DNA of 32,582 nt from Clostridia bacterium (lineage in GTDB: Bacteria; Bacillota; Clostridia; Christensenellales; UMGS416), in the NCBI GenBank assembly GCA_016938675.1, contig JAFGUF010000023.1:1-32582 (forward strand), written 5' to 3'. The notes beneath the pieces are model-generated. The model was given only the letters and a program-made list of their open reading frames with translations. It was not told the origin of the DNA and did no database searches. Position numbers and translations under genes: made by a program. Position 1 is the stretch's first letter; each line of letters starts with the position of its first letter. This document shows positions 17,103-25,776 of this stretch, in pieces.

Positions 17103-17131
17103 ATTCTACAGGTTAATATTAACATTTTGAA
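17103..17131 (-). promoter_or_regulatory. Possible fetAB promoter with palindromic spacer
   Basis: On the minus strand TAGAAT (17103-17108) can act as -10 with a poor -35 TCAAAA (17126-17131) at 17 bp. The spacer holds the perfect 12-bp palindrome GTTAATATTAAC (17112-17123). The -35 is weak, so the assignment is tentative. Confidence 0.35.
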
Positions 17132-17201
17132 TCTTGGTTGTCCACTCATTGAATGATTAATAACTTTTTTTATTTTATTACTTTTATTTGGAAAATTCCT
17201 C

Positions 17202-17230
17202 TTAATTTATATCGTTAATTATGATAAAAT
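17202..17230 (+). promoter_or_regulatory. Promoter of the degV-family gene
   Basis: Extended -10 TGATAAAAT (TAAAAT at 17225-17230) with weak -35 TTAATT (17202-17207), spacer 17 bp. AAAGGA stands before the ATG at 17282. Confidence 0.55.
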
Positions 17231-17281
17231 ATATTTACATTTATTCATATATTATTTGCAAAAGAAGAAAGGAAAATAAAT

Positions 17282-18130
17282 ATGGCGGTAAAAATAGTTG
17301 CTGATTCAACATGTGACATTACAGGCGAACTTGCCAGAAAATATGACATTGATATTATCCCTCTGCACGTTATACTCAATACTGAAACCTTCAAAGACGG
17401 AGTTGATATCAAGTCGGAAGATGTAATTGCGTGGTCAAACAAAAATAATTCCACCCCTAAAACCGCTGCACCTTCCATTGAAGCGTTTCAAAAAGTATTT
17501 CAAAAATATAGCGATGAAAAGCGTGATATTGTTCTCATTACAATATCCAGCGAGTTTTCAGGAACCATGCAGAGCGCTCAGGTTGCGAAAGCAGATTATA
17601 AAGATATTGACATTCGCATTGTTGATTCCAGAAATCTTTCAACCGGAATAGGACATCTGGTTCTTATAGCTGCTGAGCTTTCTGAAAAGGGATTAAGTGC
17701 GGCTCAGATTGAAAGCCAATTACTAGACATCATTCCAAAAGTACGTGCAAGCTTTTTTATAGACACGCTTACTTTCCTCTACAGAGGCGGCCGGTGCTCC
17801 GCATTACAGGCTTTCGGTGCAAACTCACTGAAAATCAAACCCCAGATAATAGTGGAAGACGGCAAAATGAAAACCGGTTCTAAGTTCAGAGGCCCTACTG
17901 AAAAGGTATGCCGACACTACGCTGACTTTGTCCTAGAAGACCTAGAGAAAATTGACCCAAAGAGAGTATTTATCACCCACTCACCTACCGATACTAAAAT
18001 CGTAGATATCGCATATGAAATAGTAAAGAGCAAGAATTACTTTGACGAAATACTCATAACAGAAGCCGGCTGCGTAGTTACCAGCCATTGTGGGGCGTCC
18101 ACGCTTGGTATATTATACATTGAGAAATAG
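17282..18130 (+). CDS. DegV-family fatty acid-binding protein
   Basis: A 282-residue DegV protein with the diagnostic opening VKIVADSTCDI, TPKTAAPS (58-65), SSEFSGT (89-95) and the DSRNLSTGIG and FLYRGGRCS segments. Family members bind a single fatty acid; in Firmicutes FakB proteins present it to the FakA kinase for phospholipid synthesis. No fakA-like gene is in the window, so assignment to FakB is by family only. The protein is cytoplasmic. The gene has its own promoter and terminator and points away from fetAB. Confidence 0.92.
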   Translation: MAVKIVADSTCDITGELARKYDIDIIPLHVILNTETFKDGVDIKSEDVIAWSNKNNSTPKTAAPSIEAFQKVFQKYSDEKRDIVLITISSEFSGTMQSAQVAKADYKDIDIRIVDSRNLSTGIGHLVLIAAELSEKGLSAAQIESQLLDIIPKVRASFFIDTLTFLYRGGRCSALQAFGANSLKIKPQIIVEDGKMKTGSKFRGPTEKVCRHYADFVLEDLEKIDPKRVFITHSPTDTKIVDIAYEIVKSKNYFDEILITEAGCVVTSHCGASTLGILYIEK

Positions 18131-18149
18131 CTTTTAAACAAAGCAGTAC

Positions 18150-18176
18150 GGCCGCTAAATTAGCGGCCTTTGTTTT
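18150..18176 (+). terminator. Terminator after the degV-family gene
   Basis: GGCCGCTA (18150-18157) and TAGCGGCC (18161-18168) form a strong stem with a three-base loop, followed by TTTGTTTTA. It lies between convergent genes and may also slow transcription of the lipase gene from the other side, though no T tract follows on that strand. Confidence 0.8.
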
Positions 18177-18207
18177 ATATATGAATCTATATGTAATGAA
18201 GAATTAG

Positions 18208-19623
18208 CTAAAAGCCTTTGTTTTTCAGTTCATTTACCAGCTTAACGTAAAATTCCCTTACGTCAAACCCCTTATAGTCGTTTCTCCTTAAGTCTATTAT
18301 ATCGCCGTGGGATATGCCTCTTGTCCTCTCTGTTTCTATAACACCTTTGAATTCACCCCACTTAGCAGACTCCGGCGCAACCAGCCCGTCGCTCTTTTGC
18401 CCCTGAAAGCGCCCTATCAGATACGGAAAAAACAAAATGAAATCACTATGTGCCCGGCTCATTATTGAGGTGTAGCTTTGATAATATACCTTATCAGAGT
18501 CCTTAACCTGCTCATTGAATTCCTTTGCATTTTCAGTCAAAAACTGCCTGCACGCCGTTTCAAAATCCGGGTTAGTATCGCCAATCTTTTTGAAATACTT
18601 GTTTGTCAGCCTTCCGATAAATGAAAATAGCTTTTTAGGCAGCTTTAGAGCAAAGTCCAGAATAAACGACCCTCTGTGCGGCGTCGATATTGTAGTAAGG
18701 CTGGCAACATAGTCATCCATACCCAGCTTGCTGATGGTATACCTTGCATCCAGCCCTCCCTTGGAATGCGCAATAATATTGACCTTGGCGCCTTTCTTTT
18801 CCTTTGTAATCTCCAGTATCTTTTTCTTTACATCCTCGGCATTTGCTTCTATTGTTCCCCATGCCTCCTGATTGCCGTAGTATACAGAAGCGCCATTTTT
18901 AACAAGCTGCTTTGGTATCCTTCCCCAATAATTTAAGTATTTCAGGTCACGGAATCCGACGCCATGCAAAAGAAGCAGAGGATATTTAGTTTTGCATATT
19001 TGCGAATCAACACGCCACGCATTCTGGTTTATTTTATATAATTCATGGTCTTTTTCTATAGTTGCTGCATGGTTAAGCGCCAGTATAACAAATAGGTTGA
19101 CAGGCGGAATCCATATTAAAAATGCATACAGCAGCTTTTTAAATATATTAAGCCTTCTCGACAGCAAAATTATCCGCCAGAATCCGTTGATAAAGAGCAT
19201 CAGTATAAATGCAATATTTATTATAATGTCCGCTATAATCCAATAATTATCAAACTGAATATTGAGTTTATAATTGAAATAAATAATGTATAAAACGCTC
19301 TGTGCCAGCAAAGCATATATTCCTGTAAGGAGCAGCTTCCTACCGCCTATTAATATATTCAGCCTTCTGTCAGTGCTGGGCTTCCCGGGATATGGCTTTA
19401 TATTGTATCGCAGCAGAATATAAAATATTAGAAGCACTAAAAGTACTGCAAGTATTATATTCAGAACAACACTTTCGTTATTCTGAAAAGCATATACAGA
19501 ATAAAGAAGGCTATGAGGCAAAAGAACAGACCAAATAGCTATCCAAAGCTTCTTTGTAATATTTATTACATTAAAAAGGCATAAAATGAAAACCAGAAAA
19601 AGTCCAATACAAATATACAGCAT
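18208..19623 (-). CDS. Membrane-anchored lipase-like alpha/beta hydrolase
   Basis: The first 185 residues are strongly hydrophobic with about six predicted membrane helices. From about 205 an alpha/beta hydrolase of the bacterial triacylglycerol lipase type follows. It has the oxyanion segment LLLHGVGF (217-224), nucleophile Ser287 in AHSKGG, the STPHRGS loop (313-319), probable Asp412 in SDGLVAPESA and His439 in GISHGD. The catalytic triad is therefore intact. Secreted lipases of this type normally have a signal peptide and one domain, so the polytopic N terminus is unusual. Whether the catalytic domain faces in or out is not settled by sequence. The substrate is probably lipid or ester. GGAG lies eight bases before the ATG. 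Monocistronic. Confidence 0.8.
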   Translation of the reverse strand: MLYICIGLFLVFILCLFNVINITKKLWIAIWSVLLPHSLLYSVYAFQNNESVVLNIILAVLLVLLIFYILLRYNIKPYPGKPSTDRRLNILIGGRKLLLTGIYALLAQSVLYIIYFNYKLNIQFDNYWIIADIIINIAFILMLFINGFWRIILLSRRLNIFKKLLYAFLIWIPPVNLFVILALNHAATIEKDHELYKINQNAWRVDSQICKTKYPLLLLHGVGFRDLKYLNYWGRIPKQLVKNGASVYYGNQEAWGTIEANAEDVKKKILEITKEKKGAKVNIIAHSKGGLDARYTISKLGMDDYVASLTTISTPHRGSFILDFALKLPKKLFSFIGRLTNKYFKKIGDTNPDFETACRQFLTENAKEFNEQVKDSDKVYYQSYTSIMSRAHSDFILFFPYLIGRFQGQKSDGLVAPESAKWGEFKGVIETERTRGISHGDIIDLRRNDYKGFDVREFYVKLVNELKNKGF

Positions 19624-19644
19624 TTAAAAACTCCGTTTTTATTT

Positions 19645-19653
19645 ATTATATCA
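19645..19653 (-). promoter_or_regulatory. Extended -10 promoter of the membrane lipase gene
   Basis: Minus strand TGATATAAT, with TATAAT at 19645-19650, 22 bases before the ATG. A consensus -35 is not evident; TTTAAT at 17-bp spacing is weak. Confidence 0.5.
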
Positions 19654-19693
19654 GTTTCAATGGAATAATTAAACATTTTTCATTTTTATATTT

Positions 19694-19716
19694 AAAAGGC
19701 GCGTAGTAAACGCACC
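19694..19716 (-). terminator. Terminator of the DUF438-hemerythrin gene
   Basis: Minus strand GGTGCGT and ACGCGCC form seven pairs (one G-U) around a five-base loop, followed by TTTT. It starts 23 bases after the stop. Confidence 0.75.
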
Positions 19717-19739
19717 AATGAAAACAATCAATTTGTAAT

Positions 19740-20987
19740 TTATTCTGAAAGCAGCCTTTTTTCGCCTTCCAGTTCAGTTATCGGCTTGATATTCTGAGAA
19801 ATTTCCAAAGTACCCATGAATTCACCCAGCTTGTTTCTTACAGCGAAATATCTGATATATACAAATAATCCGCCCATTCTGATCCAGAAATCTTCATGGT
19901 CCTTTTTTCCGCTCCGCAGGTCCTCTACTATCTGCTCCACAATGTGCACGCTCTTTGGCGGATGGCAGTTTTTCACTTCACGTCCTATTATAGTCTTTGG
20001 TCTTTCAAATATTCTTTCCTTGCCCTGAGTAAAGTATTTCACCCTGTTGTCCGCCCCCACAAATGTCATATCAATTGGTACAGTATTCAAAATGGCATTC
20101 AGCTCTTCTGCACTCAGGCTGCCTGCATCGAATTCTATTTGTGAGCTGCTGTTTAGCGAAGCAGAAGATGCCTTGCCTGTCTCTTTTTCTCTTGCTGCTT
20201 TCTCAATTTCATTCGAATCTGTTTTCCATCTGCCTACCTCACCTATCAAAGTGTAGCCTATTTCCTCGCTAGAGCCTTCAATTTCTACCCATTCATCCGT
20301 AGTAAATTTTTCTATGATCATCGGAATCATTATATTTTCTTCCTTGAAAATCATCTCTTTTACTCGCTCTGTAATAGTTGCGAGTTCTTCTTTAGATACT
20401 TCACCATCTGACTGCAATTTATTTAGTGCTGATTTTATCAGTTCCCGTATTTCATCATCAACTCCCCACATCACTTTCGGAGGGGCTGTGATGCCGTGCT
20501 TTTCCATATAGGGAAATATCAAATTTTCTTTCCGCTTGTAATGTTTATCTATCGTCGATAGCTTCTGAACGGCAAATAGCAGCGGTTTTCTTGTATGCGC
20601 TGACTTTTCATTAGCGTAGCCTTGCAGCGAATTCGGGATTTCTTCGTCTAAAATCTGTTCTATTGCCCTGTTTTCCATCTTGAAAACATTGAGAGGGTGC
20701 CAATCCTCGCTTTTGCCGAAATGGTTGTAGTCATCTTTGTGTATGTCATCAATGCTCCCCCTAAATACTGCTGAATGAACATCGCAGAGTCTCTGTATTT
20801 CGCTTACAGGCATGCCTTCATCCACCAGTACCTGCTCCATTTCAGTTATTTCAGACGCTGTGACTCCTTTGGTCAATATGCTGAACTCTTCTTTGACCTG
20901 CTCTACTGATGCTCCGTCGTGCAGTTTCATGATTAATTCTTTCAGTTTCTGCTGACGGTACTCCCTGTTATTGATTAATTCGCTCAT
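19740..20987 (-). CDS. DUF438 - hemerythrin-like - PAS protein
   Basis: Residues 1-70 form the DUF438 domain. Residues 82-230 form a hemerythrin-like HHE bundle with candidate iron ligands His97, His149, Glu154, His164 and Glu217 in motifs such as DKHYKRKENLIFPYMEKHG and FKEENIMIP. A PAS domain of the DUF438-associated type (about 292-400) follows, with CHPP at 341-344. Proteins of this make-up in anaerobes are thought to sense or handle O2 or NO; related HHE proteins (ScdA/YtfE) repair iron centres. The ATG at 20985-20987 was chosen because AAGGAGG lies six bases upstream; an in-frame ATG seven codons earlier precedes that site and is unlikely. A CRP/FNR-type operator at -41.5 points to control by a redox or NO-responsive regulator. 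Confidence 0.88.
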   Translation of the reverse strand: MSELINNREYRQQKLKELIMKLHDGASVEQVKEEFSILTKGVTASEITEMEQVLVDEGMPVSEIQRLCDVHSAVFRGSIDDIHKDDYNHFGKSEDWHPLNVFKMENRAIEQILDEEIPNSLQGYANEKSAHTRKPLLFAVQKLSTIDKHYKRKENLIFPYMEKHGITAPPKVMWGVDDEIRELIKSALNKLQSDGEVSKEELATITERVKEMIFKEENIMIPMIIEKFTTDEWVEIEGSSEEIGYTLIGEVGRWKTDSNEIEKAAREKETGKASSASLNSSSQIEFDAGSLSAEELNAILNTVPIDMTFVGADNRVKYFTQGKERIFERPKTIIGREVKNCHPPKSVHIVEQIVEDLRSGKKDHEDFWIRMGGLFVYIRYFAVRNKLGEFMGTLEISQNIKPITELEGEKRLLSE

Positions 20988-21054
20988 TTTTATCCTCCTT
21001 GTCCGCATGTTTGCGTAAAAATGTATTTTGCATTTTTAATTCATTGATGTCTTC

Positions 21055-21097
21055 AATATACTCCTAATTGCCGTGCACTCTTGTGACATGTATCACA
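21055..21097 (-). promoter_or_regulatory. CRP/FNR-type class II promoter of the DUF438-hemerythrin gene
   Basis: Perfect TGTGA-N6-TCACA at 21082-21097. On the minus strand the -10-like TATATT is at 21055-21060, predicting a start near 21048. The operator centre (21089.5) is then at about -41.5, the standard class II activation position, and no good -35 is present, as expected for an activator-dependent promoter. Confidence 0.8.
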
Positions 21098-21115
21098 TTT
21101 TTCATTTTGCCGCAC

Positions 21116-21150
21116 AAAAAAGCCCGCTATTAGTCAAAATAACGGGCTTT
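21116..21150 (-). terminator. Terminator of the Bce-type ABC operon
   Basis: Minus strand AAAGCCCG and CGGGCTTT form eight pairs, with further TATT/AATA pairing above a mismatch, followed by six T. It starts 19 bases after the permease stop. Confidence 0.85.
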
Positions 21151-21168
21151 ATCTTTATAATTCAGTTT

Positions 21169-23142
21169 TTAGTTTTGCTTATTCGAAACTATACGTATAT
21201 ATTTATACTTAGTAATTAAGTAGAATACGAAATATACTAGTGAATAAATGATATACATTACTGATGATGTCTTTAGCACCTCCAAATATGAATTCCCGTC
21301 CGTGTATATCATGTTGGAGAAAAGTATCGTGTCTGCACCCTTCATAGCAAAAACGGAGTGTATCAACCCCATAACAAGAGGTATAAAGAAAACCGGCCAG
21401 ATTCTGTTGGTGATGATCTTGTTCTCCTGGTCTTTGTCAATCCCTATTCTCCGCAGGCTTTCATACTGTGATATCTCCTCTGTGCCAATCGCTATCTGCT
21501 TAAAGTACAGCAGGCTTACACTCATCAGAATGAATACCGCACTGATAAAGTAACCGATAAAGCAAAGCAATCCAAACAGTGTCATGCTCTCTATATAGGT
21601 ATCGTACAAAATATGATATCCGTTTATCGTTTCATTACTTCTTAGAATTTCATTAAGCCCTGCCGCAATCTCTTTTGAATACAACGAATTTTTATAGTTT
21701 ATTCCGATGAATTCGCTGAGTTCTCTTCCATTGTCATTGCTTTTTACATATCCTAATCTATTAAGCATTTCGTAGTCTTTATCATTGAATATTATTGTTG
21801 CATAGCTGCCATTTGAGTATGTGTTTGGCAAAGGTTCAAATTCAGCTTTAATTGAAATGTCGCCATATTTCAATACCGGTTCGCCATGCTCGAAGTCCGC
21901 ATAATAGCCCGGGTAGGCAATGAGCGCAGTTCCCTCTTTTACGTCAACCATCGGATTGGAATCCTGCGAAGCCTCAGAAATTTTATTAAAAGTACTCTGG
22001 CTGTATGTAGAGAATGCCAGGCTGTCTCCTGAAAGCCATATGATACTTTCAGGGAAATTTTCGCCTTCCGGCTTTGTTACATACTGCTCAACTTTTATAA
22101 AATCCAGCGGCTCACTGCCATTTTTTTCGAGCAATTCGTATATCTCATTTTCAATTGTTTCATCGCCGCCGTAGTAATATACATCAAAACTGTTCAGCTC
22201 TTTTGCATTGTTCTCTGCGCTTTTGTAAAGAGTGTATCCAAATGCCATTGCTGTGGTGGAAGATGCTATAAGCACCGCTATTGTCCCCATTGTCGCGGCA
22301 AAGGTTTTTGCCTTGTGAGAAAGAAGAGAGACCGAAACAAGACGTGTCTTTTTGTAAAATATATTTTTGTTCTTTTTCACAATATCCAGCAGCTTCTGCA
22401 GGCCGCCAAAGAAGAAAAGATAAGTTCCGGCAATAGTCATGCCAATGACCAGAAACATATTCATAACAACTATATATGAGTGTTTATCTATAGCCAGTCT
22501 ATAGGCGACGATTATCAGAATCGCCGAAATTATAAGCAGGGCTATTGAGCCTTTTGTACGCTTTTCTGCTATTTTATCGCCCTTGAACAAATCCACCAAC
22601 TGAAACTTATTAATGACCCTCAACCCTGACAGCCCCATTATGCAATAAATTATAAAATATGCGGCAGAAGTCATGAGTATAGCATTCCACTCTATCGCGA
22701 ATGAGACCTCTGCTACCTCAGCAAGCACCATCTTCAGCAAAATCATTACCATTAGCTTGGAAAAGAAAATTCCAATGGCTATTCCAATAATAAGCGCTGC
22801 TGCGCCAATCACCAAGGTTTCAAAGAAAAGCATCCTACCGATTTTCCCATTTTCCATGCCGAAAAGAGCGTATGTCGATATTTCTCTTTTTCTATACCTT
22901 ATAAAGCTTTTATTAGAGCTTATTAGAAAGAACATAACAAAAATCAGGATAACTATTCCAAAGCCAATAAAAGTATTTTTATATTTAATGCTGCTTTGTA
23001 TGCTTTCACTTATCGTCTCTGAAAGGGCAAGATTAGCAAAGGAATACGTCGTAAAGACCGAAAAGCACATTGAGAAAAAATACATGGCGTAGTTTTTCAT
23101 ATTATGCTTTATGTTTGATATCGCAAGGGAAGTCAGTTTCAT
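21169..23142 (-). CDS. Bce-type ABC transporter permease (FtsX-like)
   Basis: A 657-residue permease of the BceB/VraG/YxdM type. It has about ten membrane helices and a large extracellular domain (about residues 300-510) between the seventh and eighth, the part that recognises peptide antibiotics in studied members. FtsX-like cores flank it, with signatures such as SNKSFIRYRKREISTYALFGM and the GTEEISQYESLRRIGI coupling segment. Start and ATPase stop overlap as ATGA, so translation is coupled. With the adjacent kinase and regulator it should form a flux-sensing detoxification module for cell-wall-active peptides such as bacitracin, mersacidin or nisin. The actual ligand is unknown. Confidence 0.92.
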   Translation of the reverse strand: MKLTSLAISNIKHNMKNYAMYFFSMCFSVFTTYSFANLALSETISESIQSSIKYKNTFIGFGIVILIFVMFFLISSNKSFIRYRKREISTYALFGMENGKIGRMLFFETLVIGAAALIIGIAIGIFFSKLMVMILLKMVLAEVAEVSFAIEWNAILMTSAAYFIIYCIMGLSGLRVINKFQLVDLFKGDKIAEKRTKGSIALLIISAILIIVAYRLAIDKHSYIVVMNMFLVIGMTIAGTYLFFFGGLQKLLDIVKKNKNIFYKKTRLVSVSLLSHKAKTFAATMGTIAVLIASSTTAMAFGYTLYKSAENNAKELNSFDVYYYGGDETIENEIYELLEKNGSEPLDFIKVEQYVTKPEGENFPESIIWLSGDSLAFSTYSQSTFNKISEASQDSNPMVDVKEGTALIAYPGYYADFEHGEPVLKYGDISIKAEFEPLPNTYSNGSYATIIFNDKDYEMLNRLGYVKSNDNGRELSEFIGINYKNSLYSKEIAAGLNEILRSNETINGYHILYDTYIESMTLFGLLCFIGYFISAVFILMSVSLLYFKQIAIGTEEISQYESLRRIGIDKDQENKIITNRIWPVFFIPLVMGLIHSVFAMKGADTILFSNMIYTDGNSYLEVLKTSSVMYIIYSLVYFVFYLITKYKYIRIVSNKQN

Positions 23143-23894
23143 TTTTCAGTTCCCCCTAACGCACTCATCACATTAAGAATAGAATTGAAAAACTCCTGCC
23201 TGTCGCCCTTGGAATGAAGGTGGTTATATATCTCGCCATCTTTTATGAATAAAATATTGTGGCAGTAGCTTGCGGCAAAAATATCATGTGTAACCATCAA
23301 TATGGTTGTTTTATAGTTCTGGTTTATATATTCCAGCATATTTAGCAGCTGTTTTCCGGATGCAGTGTCTAGGTTTCCTGTTGGTTCATCTGCCAGAATT
23401 ATTTTCGGTTCTGTTATCAGCGCTCTGCATGCGCTGGCTCTCTGCTTTTCTCCTCCTGAAACTTCATAAGGAAACTTAGGAAGAATATCTTTGATTTTCA
23501 GGTCATCTGCGAGAGCGTTCAGCTTATCTTTAATAACCTTTGCTTTCTCTCCGGAGAGTGCAAGCGGGAGCACTATATTTTCCTCAATAGTCATTGAATC
23601 CAGCAGGTTATAATCCTGAAAGATAAAGCCGATATTTTCTCTTCTGTGTGCGGCAAGCTGCTTTTTGCTAAGATCGCTTACATCTATTCCGTTCACTACC
23701 ACGCTGCCGGATGTCTGCATATCTATGCTTCCTATAATATTAAGAAGTGTGGTCTTGCCTGAGCCTGACGCCCCCATTATTCCCATGAAATCGCCGCTTT
23801 CAACATCAAAGGATATGTTCTTAAGCGCAGTGTATTTTTTATTCTTTTTTGATCCATATGTTTTGGATATATTCTTTAGTTCCAGTAGTCTCAT
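23139..23894 (-). CDS. Bce-type ABC transporter ATPase
   Basis: A 251-residue ATPase of the MacB/LolD/BceA group. Walker A is GASGSGKT (41-48), and the Q loop GFIFQDYNLLDSMT is typical of the group. The signature VSGGEKQR, Walker B with ILADEPTGNLD and the switch histidine in MVTHD follow. It pairs with the coupled permease gene downstream. GAGGTG precedes the ATG. Its promoter lies in the 75-base gap after the kinase gene, with a BceR-type operator placed inside the last codons of the kinase. Confidence 0.94.
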   Translation of the reverse strand: MRLLELKNISKTYGSKKNKKYTALKNISFDVESGDFMGIMGASGSGKTTLLNIIGSIDMQTSGSVVVNGIDVSDLSKKQLAAHRRENIGFIFQDYNLLDSMTIEENIVLPLALSGEKAKVIKDKLNALADDLKIKDILPKFPYEVSGGEKQRASACRALITEPKIILADEPTGNLDTASGKQLLNMLEYINQNYKTTILMVTHDIFAASYCHNILFIKDGEIYNHLHSKGDRQEFFNSILNVMSALGGTEK

Positions 23895-23923
23895 ATATTC
23901 ACCTCGTATAATTTTATAAATAA

Positions 23924-23997
23924 ATTATACCGTCTGACAGAAAAATAAAAAATCGAATAACCTTACAATTCAACCCGGCATGCTTACATTATTGTAA
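23924..23997 (-). promoter_or_regulatory. Promoter and BceR-type operator of the ABC pair
   Basis: TTACATTATTGTAA (23984-23997) is a perfect TTACA-N4-TGTAA motif, the core bound by BceR-type regulators. It lies within the 3' end of the kinase coding region. On the minus strand TATAAT at 23924-23929 is a good -10, while the -35 region is only a T tract, so activation is needed. A further TTACA half-site is at 23963-23967. Confidence 0.75.
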
Positions 23998-24980
23998 TAT
24001 TCATCACTGCTTTTAATAAAATGAAGAGCAAACTCAGCGTATTGACCTTTTTCAGAGACAGCGCTTAGCCTGTGCCCCATCTTCTCAGCTAATCTTTCTG
24101 AAAGGTAGAGCCCATATCCTGTTGATTTTTCCTTTCGCGCATTATACCCTGAATAGCCTCTTCTGAAAATATTTCTTATGTTTTCTTCGTCTATTCCCTC
24201 GCCTGTGTTTTTTATCTTTATGATTACTTCCTCATCCGTTTCTTCTGTATATATATTTATTTCTCCGCCTTTTTCGGTGTATTTTACAGCGTTAGATATG
24301 AACTGAGAAATAATATAGGTGCTCCACTTTTCATCTGTATATATCTTATAGTTTTCGTAATTGAGCGTAAGTGATATTGATTTATATGCGAAGAAAACAG
24401 CGTAGCTTTTCAGCGCACCCTTAATTATTGTTTGAGTGTCAGTTTCCTTTATTCTGTAGTCGTCATAGAAATTCTTTGATTTGATATGATATAGTATTTT
24501 CTGTATATTCTGGTCAATGTAATTAAGCTGCATTTGAATTAACTGGGCATCTTTGCTATATGTTTGCTCGGTAATAAGCTCTATTGCAGAAATCGGTACC
24601 TTGATATCATGCACCCATTTTGTTATAAACTCCAGTTCACTGCCGTGGTCTGTTTCCATCCTTCTTTTATACTCTTCTGTTTCTTTCACTATTTTTCTTA
24701 TCTCAGAAGCATACTTTATATCCAGTGGATAATTACTCCTTATTTCTTCAACGGCGTTATTAACCAAATATTCCTTCATATATTCTATTCTTGCCCTAAG
24801 CTTAATATAATCGACCAGCACGAAAACTATAAAGGCAGCTGAAGTTCCCTGAACAATGTATAAAAAACTCTTGTTCAAGATCAATCCGGAAGACCAACTA
24901 ACAAGAAAGGCAAAAACTCCTGCACCAAAAAAGATGCCGAACAAATACCATCTCTGTTTCAAGTAGTCTTTAATTCTCAT
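23970..24980 (-). CDS. Bce-type (intramembrane-sensing) histidine kinase
   Basis: A 336-residue kinase with two membrane helices (about 12-33 and 38-57) and almost no extracellular loop, as in BceS-like kinases that take their signal from the ABC permease. The H box FITKWVHDIKVPISAIELI contains His124. The N box has Asn230 in QFISNAVKYT, and G boxes with GEGIDEENI and STGYGLYLS follow. Its start overlaps the regulator stop by 11 bases. Proximity to the permease gene fits a kinase-transporter sensory complex. Confidence 0.93.
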   Translation of the reverse strand: MRIKDYLKQRWYLFGIFFGAGVFAFLVSWSSGLILNKSFLYIVQGTSAAFIVFVLVDYIKLRARIEYMKEYLVNNAVEEIRSNYPLDIKYASEIRKIVKETEEYKRRMETDHGSELEFITKWVHDIKVPISAIELITEQTYSKDAQLIQMQLNYIDQNIQKILYHIKSKNFYDDYRIKETDTQTIIKGALKSYAVFFAYKSISLTLNYENYKIYTDEKWSTYIISQFISNAVKYTEKGGEINIYTEETDEEVIIKIKNTGEGIDEENIRNIFRRGYSGYNARKEKSTGYGLYLSERLAEKMGHRLSAVSEKGQYAEFALHFIKSSDEYYNNVSMPG

Positions 24981-25650
24981 TCAGCTTATGTCCCTTTCCC
25001 TTTACTGTAATTATAAGTTCTCTCTCTGTTATATTTTTTAATTTATTTCGAATACGGTTAATATTTACAGTCAGCGTGTTTTCATCTATGAAATTCTCAT
25101 TATCCCACAGATATTTCATTATTTTCGACCTGGATACGATTTTCCCTGATGCCTTTATCAGCATGCTCATTATCTGGCACTCATTATGAGTGAGCTCGGC
25201 GGATTCCTTGCCGCAGCTTATCACTGACTTTTCTATATCAAGAATAATATCTCCATAAGATATTGTAGTATAGCTCATATCCAGATATGAATACGCTCTT
25301 CTCAGCATGGCCTTAATCTTCGTTATAAGCATCTCTATTGAAAAGGGTTTTTCTATGTAGTCGTCTCCGCCGCCTATGATTCCCCTGATTTTATCATTGT
25401 CGTCCGTTCTTGAGGATATGAAAATTATAGGGACATTTGATATATTTCTTATTTTTTCGCACCAATAAAAGCCGTCGTAATAAGGCAGGTTTATGTCCAT
25501 AAGCACAAGATGTGGCTGCTGGGAATTAAAATCGCTTAGAATATTTGAATAGTCAGCTGCAAGCTCGGCTTCAAAGCCCCATTTTCTCAGGCTTTCTGCT
25601 ATTATTACCGATATTGTGCTGTCGTCTTCTACAATAAGTATTTTATACAT
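24970..25650 (-). CDS. Bce-type OmpR-family response regulator
   Basis: A 226-residue regulator. The receiver domain (1-115) has Glu8/Asp9/Asp10, phospho-acceptor Asp52 in LVLMDINLP, and the switch Lys in YIEKPFS. A C-terminal OmpR/PhoB winged helix (about 128-224) ends with ELIITVKGKGHKL. First gene of the four-gene module. A perfect BceR-type operator lies just above its own -10, indicating positive autoregulation, in contrast to the constitutive bceRS of B. subtilis. AAGGAG precedes the ATG. Confidence 0.94.
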   Translation of the reverse strand: MYKILIVEDDSTISVIIAESLRKWGFEAELAADYSNILSDFNSQQPHLVLMDINLPYYDGFYWCEKIRNISNVPIIFISSRTDDNDKIRGIIGGGDDYIEKPFSIEMLITKIKAMLRRAYSYLDMSYTTISYGDIILDIEKSVISCGKESAELTHNECQIMSMLIKASGKIVSRSKIMKYLWDNENFIDENTLTVNINRIRNKLKNITERELIITVKGKGHKLNEN

Positions 25651-25671
25651 ACATTTTATGCTCCTTTAATT

Positions 25672-25715
25672 ATTATACCATAAATAGTTTATTATTTTCC
25701 CTTACATAAATGTAA
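25672..25715 (-). promoter_or_regulatory. Promoter and BceR-type operator of the two-component genes
   Basis: TTACATAAATGTAA (25702-25715) is a perfect TTACA-N4-TGTAA palindrome. On the minus strand TATAAT is at 25672-25677 and the -35 position reads GGAAAA, so the promoter lacks a -35 and has the operator directly upstream. Relative to the ABC promoter the operator is 30 bp closer to the -10, keeping the same helical face. Confidence 0.8.
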
Positions 25716-25776
25716 TCCATCACTTTATTCACGCTTTAATTTTCTTAAAAGCTCATCATCTGAAGCGCGCTTTGGA

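Noticed and set aside
20988-21008. Upstream ATG of the DUF438 gene
   Set aside because: The strong AAGGAGG follows it and points to the internal ATG seven codons downstream.
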